NCBI GenBank assembly: GCA_038749025.1
Contig: JBCDIL010000005.1
Coordinates: 124,001 to 188,000, forward strand
From: JBCAXA01 sp038749025
GTDB lineage: Bacteria; Pseudomonadota; Gammaproteobacteria; Steroidobacterales; Woeseiaceae
Length of the DNA stretch: 64,000 nucleotides
Direction: 5' to 3'
Shown: positions 59,516 through 64,000 of the stretch, piece by piece
How positions within the stretch are numbered: position 1 is the first letter of the stretch
Layout of the letters: each line of letters begins with the position of its first letter
Notes under the pieces: generated by a model
Databases searched by the model: none
Told to the model about the DNA's origin: nothing
The model's input: the letters and a program-made list of their open reading frames with translations, nothing else
Made by a program: the position numbers and the translations under genes

Positions 59516-61780
59516 TTAGCTAGCGAGACGGATGGGCAGGTCGCGTATTCGTTTGCCGGTCGCGGCAAAAACAGCATTGCCAATGGCTGGCGCGACAGCA
59601 ATCAGCGGCGGCTCGCCGAGCCCCATGGGGAACTCGGTGCTGTCAACGAACGTGATGTCGAGTTCCGGCACATCCGCCATGCGCAGCGGTGAGTAGGTAT
59701 CGAGATTGGTATCGGCGACTTGTCCTTCGACGAACTGAGTCCCTTCATGGAGCGCCAAACTAATACCCCAGAGCGTCGCGCCTTCGGCTTGCGCCATAGC
59801 GCCGTCCGGATGAATGACCGTCCCGCAATCGATCGTCTGCCAAATTTTCTTCACGCGCACTTGGTCACCGTCGACAACGACATGGGCAACGCAAGCCGTC
59901 CACGTTGGCATGTTGCGCTCTTGGCCGAAGGCTGTCGCAACACCAAGTCCTTCACCGTCGGGCAGCGCTTGCCCCCAAGGGGAACGCTCGCGAACGTCGC
60001 GCAATACGGCGGCGAGTCGGCTCGCACCACCGACCGAGTTCGGGGTCGAGCCGGCGTTTTTGCCAGCCGCATCCAGTTTCGTGAGCCGAAAATCGATGGC
60101 ATCGACATTGGCGCGGACGGCTAGCTCATCCATAAAGCACTCATTGCCCCAGTTGATCCACCCGGGCCCAACCGCACGCAGCCAGCCCGGTAGAAACGTA
60201 CTTTGGGCCAGTTCGTTGTTGATCGCACGCACCCGGTGGGCGGGGAACGTGTACCAATGGTCGGCACCGTTGATCGAGAACGGATCAAACTTGCCACTGT
60301 CGTTGAGGCCATCGCCGAGAAAGCCCGGGGCCATCGACTTAGTCGGCCAGCCCGCCGTCACGGCATGATCGACAGCCGTCAGGTCATCGGCACTGTCGAA
60401 ACTCGCCACGAATCGGGCGAGGCTTGGCGAGCGCACGCAATCCATACGACTGTCATCGGCCCGTTCGAAAACGAGCTTGACCGGCTTGCCCAATTCACGC
60501 GCGGCGATGGCCGCCGGAATCATTTGATCGCCGAACAAGCGCCGTCCAAAGCCGCCACCCAAGTAGTATTGATGGATAACGATGTCCGTCTCAGCGACGC
60601 CGAGTGCCCCGGCCAATACCGGTAGAATCAACGACTGCCATTGGTTGCCGGCGTGGATGTGGCAACGGCCATCGACCCACTCAACGAGCGCATTCTGCGG
60701 CTCCAACGTGAAGTGCAATGCCGTTGCGGTGCGGTAAGTCGACGTCAGTGTTGCTGATGCGCTGTTCAGTGCTGCGGTAACGTCGCCATCGTCAATATAG
60801 AGCGTGCCGGCGGCCGCGTCCGCCGCTAGCCGCGCACCTTCCGCGTGCAGATCGGCCTCACTGACCGTTGCCGTCTCGCCGGCTTCCCACGTGACCGCCA
60901 CCGCTTTCGCCGCTTTCATCGCGGCTGGGTAGTTGTCAGCGACCACCATCGCCTGACCCGTGGTGAAACCACTCGGATCGTCGATCGTCAGTGTTTGTAA
61001 ATAGCCAGGAATCTCTTTAGCCGCACTGTCATCGACGGCAGTAACGACCGAGCCGTAGCGAGTCGGTGGCAGCAGAGGATGCGCATAGACCATCCCTGGA
61101 CGTTCTACGTCGAGGCCGTAAACCGCTTCACCACGAGATTTCTCAGGAATGTCTTTGGCAGCAACGTCACGACCGATCAGCGTCCGATCAGCCGCCGTCT
61201 TGACGGGCATCGCGGCGACTTCTTCGTCGGTAAATGTCCGACTAATGTCACCGCGCTGAACGATGTCCGCAAACGTCACGGACTGATCGCCGGCGCTCAC
61301 CGACCCGTTGGCGACGGTGACGTCAGCCGCGTCGACACCGAGCAGTTTCGCACCGGCATCGGCCAGGACCGTTCGACCGGTCGCGCCCGCCTGTGACAGG
61401 GCCGTAAAGCTCGTAAAGACCGACCACGAACCACCGGTCACCATGTAGCCCCACTTCGGATCGCTATCGACGTGCGTCAGCGAGACGCTGTCCCAAGCGG
61501 CACCGAGCTCATCGGCAACGATCCGCGCGAGCGCGGTACCGACGTGTTGGCCCATTTCTGCTTTGGCGATATTGACGTTAACGGCACCGCTCGAATCGAT
61601 CGCAAACCAGACACTGGGCGAGAACGAGCGGCTCGCGCCATCGGCCACGATTTCTTGGGCAGCCTCCTCCCGGCTGCAACCCGGCAAAACGGCGCCTAAG
61701 CCCATGACGAGCCCGGTTCCGGCCGAGCCGGCGATAAACGTACGGCGGGTAACGGCAGAGCGTTGTTTGGCAATACTCAT
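59516..61780 (-). CDS. Molybdopterin-binding subunit of xanthine dehydrogenase family (IorB/CO-dehydrogenase-like)
   Basis: The 754-residue protein has a Tat signal with a lipobox-like end (VTRRTFIAGSAGTGLVMGLG, then LPGC). It has the large-subunit signatures of the isoquinoline-1-oxidoreductase beta type: VNVNIAKAEMGQHVGTALAR, EIPGYLQTLTIDDP, YYLGGGFGRRLFGDQ and FGQERNMPTWTACVAHV. It binds Mo-molybdopterin cytosine dinucleotide and hydroxylates heteroaromatic or aldehyde carbons in the periplasm. Its ATG overlaps the (2Fe-2S) gene stop. No dedicated FAD subunit is present, as in the IorAB class. Confidence 0.9.
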   Translation of the reverse strand: MSIAKQRSAVTRRTFIAGSAGTGLVMGLGAVLPGCSREEAAQEIVADGASRSFSPSVWFAIDSSGAVNVNIAKAEMGQHVGTALARIVADELGAAWDSVSLTHVDSDPKWGYMVTGGSWSVFTSFTALSQAGATGRTVLADAGAKLLGVDAADVTVANGSVSAGDQSVTFADIVQRGDISRTFTDEEVAAMPVKTAADRTLIGRDVAAKDIPEKSRGEAVYGLDVERPGMVYAHPLLPPTRYGSVVTAVDDSAAKEIPGYLQTLTIDDPSGFTTGQAMVVADNYPAAMKAAKAVAVTWEAGETATVSEADLHAEGARLAADAAAGTLYIDDGDVTAALNSASATLTSTYRTATALHFTLEPQNALVEWVDGRCHIHAGNQWQSLILPVLAGALGVAETDIVIHQYYLGGGFGRRLFGDQMIPAAIAARELGKPVKLVFERADDSRMDCVRSPSLARFVASFDSADDLTAVDHAVTAGWPTKSMAPGFLGDGLNDSGKFDPFSINGADHWYTFPAHRVRAINNELAQSTFLPGWLRAVGPGWINWGNECFMDELAVRANVDAIDFRLTKLDAAGKNAGSTPNSVGGASRLAAVLRDVRERSPWGQALPDGEGLGVATAFGQERNMPTWTACVAHVVVDGDQVRVKKIWQTIDCGTVIHPDGAMAQAEGATLWGISLALHEGTQFVEGQVADTNLDTYSPLRMADVPELDITFVDSTEFPMGLGEPPLIAVAPAIGNAVFAATGKRIRDLPIRLAS

Positions 61781-62244
61781 TCGCCAACCTCCTGCTCGCC
61801 AGGAGCGGCTGCATTGATTGCTTTACGAATGCGCACGTACGACATGCACCGACAGAGATTGCCGTTCATGTGTGTGGTGATCTCGTCGTCGCTGGGTGCT
61901 GGATTCGCCTCGAGCAGCGTTGCTGCTTGCATGATTTGACCGGATTGGCAGTAGCCGCACTGCGGCACCTGCGCATCGACCCAGGCTTGCTTAAGCGCAT
62001 CGCCAACGGGGGTCGTTAAGCCTTCGATCGTCGTGATTTTCTGCCCGGCGGCCGCCGCCAGCGGCGTCGAACAACTGCGTATTGCGACACCGTTTAGGTG
62101 GACGGTGCAGGCACCGCATTGACCTATCCCGCAGCCGAACTTGGTGCCTTTGAGCTTAAGTTCGTCGCGGATCACCCAAAGCAGCGGCGTGTCGTCGGCG
62201 CTGTCGGATGAGATAACCGTTCCGTTCAGTTCGAACTCGGTCAC
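61777..62244 (-). CDS. (2Fe-2S)-binding subunit of molybdenum hydroxylase (IorA-like)
   Basis: The GTG start at 62244 follows AAGGGGAAG; an upstream extension has no support. The 155-residue protein has both cluster sites: plant-ferredoxin type CGIGQCGACTVHLNG and a downstream Cys, and the helical type with CGYCQSGQIM and CRCMSY. It passes electrons from the molybdenum site to an acceptor. It overlaps the large subunit by 4 bp (ATGA), typical for this pair. A cytochrome or quinone is the likely acceptor, but none is encoded next to it. Confidence 0.92.
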   Translation of the reverse strand: MTEFELNGTVISSDSADDTPLLWVIRDELKLKGTKFGCGIGQCGACTVHLNGVAIRSCSTPLAAAAGQKITTIEGLTTPVGDALKQAWVDAQVPQCGYCQSGQIMQAATLLEANPAPSDDEITTHMNGNLCRCMSYVRIRKAINAAAPGEQEVGE

Positions 62245-62410
62245 GGTTCTTCCCCTTATGCCATGTCCCTCAAAAAGTGTAGTACACGGTCGAAGGGAAT
62301 CCCAGCGGTCAGGCCTAGCCAAAGCCCCAGCTTGAACACTAAGTTAGACCTGTCGATCTCGCAATTAGGTCCGAGGGTTGTCAGCGCGCACGTGAGTTTT
62401 GCCGAGAGGT

Positions 62411-63055
62411 CTAGCGCCCGCGAGCGCGTCGCACCATCCCGAAGGCCCAGTTTCTACCCGAGTTCTGGTAGATCGCTTGGTTTAGCCACAACATGCCGAG
62501 GGGCTCGAGTAGGCGAGATACGCGGATATCGCCGGCGTCATGGACATCGAAGCCCAATTCACGCACCAGAGCCGTTGCCGTGGTTTTGGCATCGTCGTCA
62601 TCGCCGGCGACGAACATCAGCGGCCGACCTTCCAACTCATCGTTTTCGGCGAGCAGTTCCGCGGCCGCTTGATTAAGCGTTTTCACCACCCGTGCCGTCT
62701 TCGCCCGTTCGGCGACATACTCACCACCGGACGTGGCATGCCCAATGGTCAAACCTAGCTGACCATCCACCATATCGATGGGGTTGGTGCAGTCGATCAG
62801 TACTTTGCCGTCGAGGTCGCCGGCGTCTTTCAGTGCCTGGTCAACGCTTCCCCATGGAACCGCGAGAACGATGACCGATGCCGCTTGTGCCGCCTCATTG
62901 ACGGAATGAACGCTAGCCCCGATCTGCTCCGCCAACGCGACGACGTCGCGCTTGGCTGGGTCGCGGACACCGAGAAGCACTTGGTGACCGGTCCGGCGCC
63001 AGCCCCGGGCGAGCGCACTGCCAACGTTACCAACACCCAGAATGGCTAGTTTCAT
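62411..63055 (-). CDS. F420-reductase-like (NPDR) NAD(P)-binding oxidoreductase (paralogue)
   Basis: From ATG 63055 the 214-residue protein begins MKLAILGVGNVGSALARGWR (Rossmann fold). It continues QVLLGVRDPAKRDVVALAEQ, ASVIVLAVPWGSVDQAL and VLIDCTNPIDM, the pattern of the NADPH-dependent F420-reductase-like group. A paralogue is at 16138-16812. The product is near normal length. It stands alone between the molybdenum hydroxylase and the REP triplet. The substrate is unknown. Confidence 0.82.
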   Translation of the reverse strand: MKLAILGVGNVGSALARGWRRTGHQVLLGVRDPAKRDVVALAEQIGASVHSVNEAAQAASVIVLAVPWGSVDQALKDAGDLDGKVLIDCTNPIDMVDGQLGLTIGHATSGGEYVAERAKTARVVKTLNQAAAELLAENDELEGRPLMFVAGDDDDAKTTATALVRELGFDVHDAGDIRVSRLLEPLGMLWLNQAIYQNSGRNWAFGMVRRARGR

Positions 63056-63188
63056 AATCGATTGCTCACTGTTTGCGTAGCGATGTGCATCGCCAACGGC
63101 ATCCGAGCCGTCCGATTGACAATACCAGAGTAGCAACGCAGCGGGGACGCCACGGCTACACCTGGGTTTAGCACCATAGGCGAACGAA

Positions 63189-63344
63189 GATGTGGGAGGG
63201 CCGTCTCGGCCCGATGACAACATCGATAATGCCCACCGCGGACTTCATCGCGGCGAGACGCCGCTCCCACATCAGTGGGACCGACATCGCAGGACTTACC
63301 GCAGCGGCGAACGAAGATGTGGGAGCGCCGTCTCGGCGCGATCG
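63189..63344. repeat. REP-type triplet (direct-inverted-direct), locus 2
   Basis: Three copies lie at about 63189-63218 (+), 63246-63273 (inverted) and 63316-63344 (+). The head is GATGTGGGAG and the stem sequence varies with compensation: GGGCCG/CGGCCC, GCGGCG/CGCCGC and GCGCCG/CGGCGC around TCT. Pairing is therefore preserved while sequence changes. The copies match the triplet at 7592-7712 in order and orientation. Confidence 0.85.
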
Positions 63345-63365
63345 AATAGCTGCTCACCAAACAAA

Positions 63366-63390
63366 AAAGCCCCGCCGGAGGCGGGGCTTT
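63366..63390 (-). terminator. Intrinsic terminator of the leftward TonB receptor gene
   Basis: The 11-bp GC-rich stem AAAGCCCCGCC/GGCGGGGCTTT has a 3-base loop. On the minus strand it is followed by a T-run (TTTTTT). It lies 27 bp after the stop codon of the receptor gene. Confidence 0.85.
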
Positions 63391-63417
63391 AGGTCACGCG
63401 AATCGCGTTCGATCGGC

Positions 63418-64000
63418 TTACAGGAACTGGTACTGGAAGCTGATCGCGAACGTTGAACCGGGGTCTTCCTCGAAGGTCAGTACGCCGGCGCGTTCAATTG
63501 TGATTTCCTCACCGAGGATGTTCTGAGCTTTCGCCTTCACCTGCATTGTGTCGGTCGGGTACCACGTGTAGATCAAATCGAGCGAATGGAACGGTTGCTC
63601 GAACTCATCCGGGTCACCGTTACGACCGGCCAGGTAGAGCCGCTCATCGAAGACGTTGTACGCCAACGAGGCGCTGTGCTTCGCGTCACTCGAGTCGTAA
63701 CCAATCTGCATGTTAACGACGAAGTCCGAGGCACCCGCCAGTTTCCGGGTCGGGTTGGTCGGGGCGTCGGCCCGCGGTCCCGCGACGATTTCAGAATCCT
63801 GGATCGTAACGTTGCCCTGGACGAAGAACGGTGAAAACGCATCGCCCAAGAACGACAAGTCCTTCAACGCTTCGAACTCGACACCAAGGACTTCAGCTGA
63901 CTCGGCGTTCACGATCTCGCGGCCACGGCCCGTGTCCGATACCGCTGTCGCGAAGAATTCAATCGGGTTATCGATATCCTTGTAGAACGCGGTAACGGTC
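63418..64000 (-). CDS. TonB-dependent receptor, C-terminal part (partial)
   Basis: The frame runs from the window edge to a stop at 63418; about 194 residues are visible. It contains the last barrel strands: TVTAFYKDIDNPIEFFATAV, VLGVEFEALKDLSFLGDAF, MQIGYDSSDAKHSASLAYNV, LDLIYTWYPTDTMQVKAKAQ and the end AISFQYQFL. This layout is typical of TonB receptors of the oligosaccharide/hydrophobic-compound type. The N-terminal plug and signal lie outside the window. An intrinsic terminator follows. Confidence 0.85.
   Translation of the reverse strand, partial: TVTAFYKDIDNPIEFFATAVSDTGRGREIVNAESAEVLGVEFEALKDLSFLGDAFSPFFVQGNVTIQDSEIVAGPRADAPTNPTRKLAGASDFVVNMQIGYDSSDAKHSASLAYNVFDERLYLAGRNGDPDEFEQPFHSLDLIYTWYPTDTMQVKAKAQNILGEEITIERAGVLTFEEDPGSTFAISFQYQFL

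Overview
The window most likely comes from an aerobic, heterotrophic gammaproteobacterium with a fairly GC-rich chromosome. The signs are three TonB-dependent receptors, many Tat- and lipoprotein-type exported oxidoreductases, a PQQ dehydrogenase, a CadC-like/TPR regulator, Fur-like sites, REP-type palindromes and proteobacterial codon and RBS style. The lineage cannot be fixed further from sequence alone. No phage, insertion sequence or CRISPR array is seen.

Layout. 1-7.6 kb: start of a nitroreductase-like gene, PhyH dioxygenase, thiolase, a PQQ dehydrogenase with a ricin-lectin-like partner, a porin remnant, two SnoaL-like proteins and a cupin. 7.6-9.0 kb: a non-coding patch with a REP triplet, a peptidoglycan-binding-domain gene, and tRNA-Arg(CCG) with a 21-bp duplicate of its 3' end enclosing four hairpins. 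9.1-16.8 kb: a DUF3127 protein with an SSB-like tip, a beta-propeller lipoprotein, fpr, two MFS transporters with two VOC proteins in one operon, and a divergent VOC/F420-reductase-like pair around a perfect 16-bp palindrome. 16.8-28.7 kb: two Tat-exported flavin amine-oxidase-like proteins, each close to a CpcT/CpeT-like protein, plus an amidohydrolase, a SUMF1-like protein, a cytochrome c, VOC, DUF1330, an alpha/beta-hydrolase-like protein and an IclR regulator. 28.8-35.2 kb: TonB receptor, MDR reductase, a second alpha/beta-hydrolase-like protein, DUF72, pectinacetylesterase-like protein. 35.3-40.6 kb: LacI regulator and an Anbu proteasome-type locus (Anbu, zinc metallopeptidase, alpha-E, circularly permuted ATP-grasp). 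40.8-48.2 kb: one 2460-residue surface protein made of a Gly-rich region, DUF11, about 1270 residues of Asp-rich TSP3 repeats, a sorting-signal-like segment and an OmpA-type porin. 48.3-53.5 kb: a small cluster resembling stray type II secretion parts, a membrane protein and a TonB receptor with a Fur-like site. 53.6-64 kb: a CadC-like TPR regulator, an MddA-like methyltransferase, a 45-residue membrane protein, DUF1622, a Rieske-TPP enzyme fusion, an IorAB-like molybdenum hydroxylase, an F420-reductase-like protein, a second REP triplet and the end of a third TonB receptor.

Together the genes suggest uptake of large or scarce organic compounds through TonB receptors and their oxidation by dioxygenase, molybdenum, flavin, PQQ and TPP enzymes. 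VOC, SnoaL and hydrolase-like proteins and several local regulators (IclR, LacI, a GntR-type palindrome) accompany them. The substrates cannot be named from sequence. The most unusual items are the 2460-residue fusion protein, the Rieske-TPP fusion, the paired flavin-oxidase/CpcT loci, the SUMF1-like protein without catalytic cysteines, two hydrolase-fold proteins with His at the nucleophile position, and the REP triplets with compensated stems.
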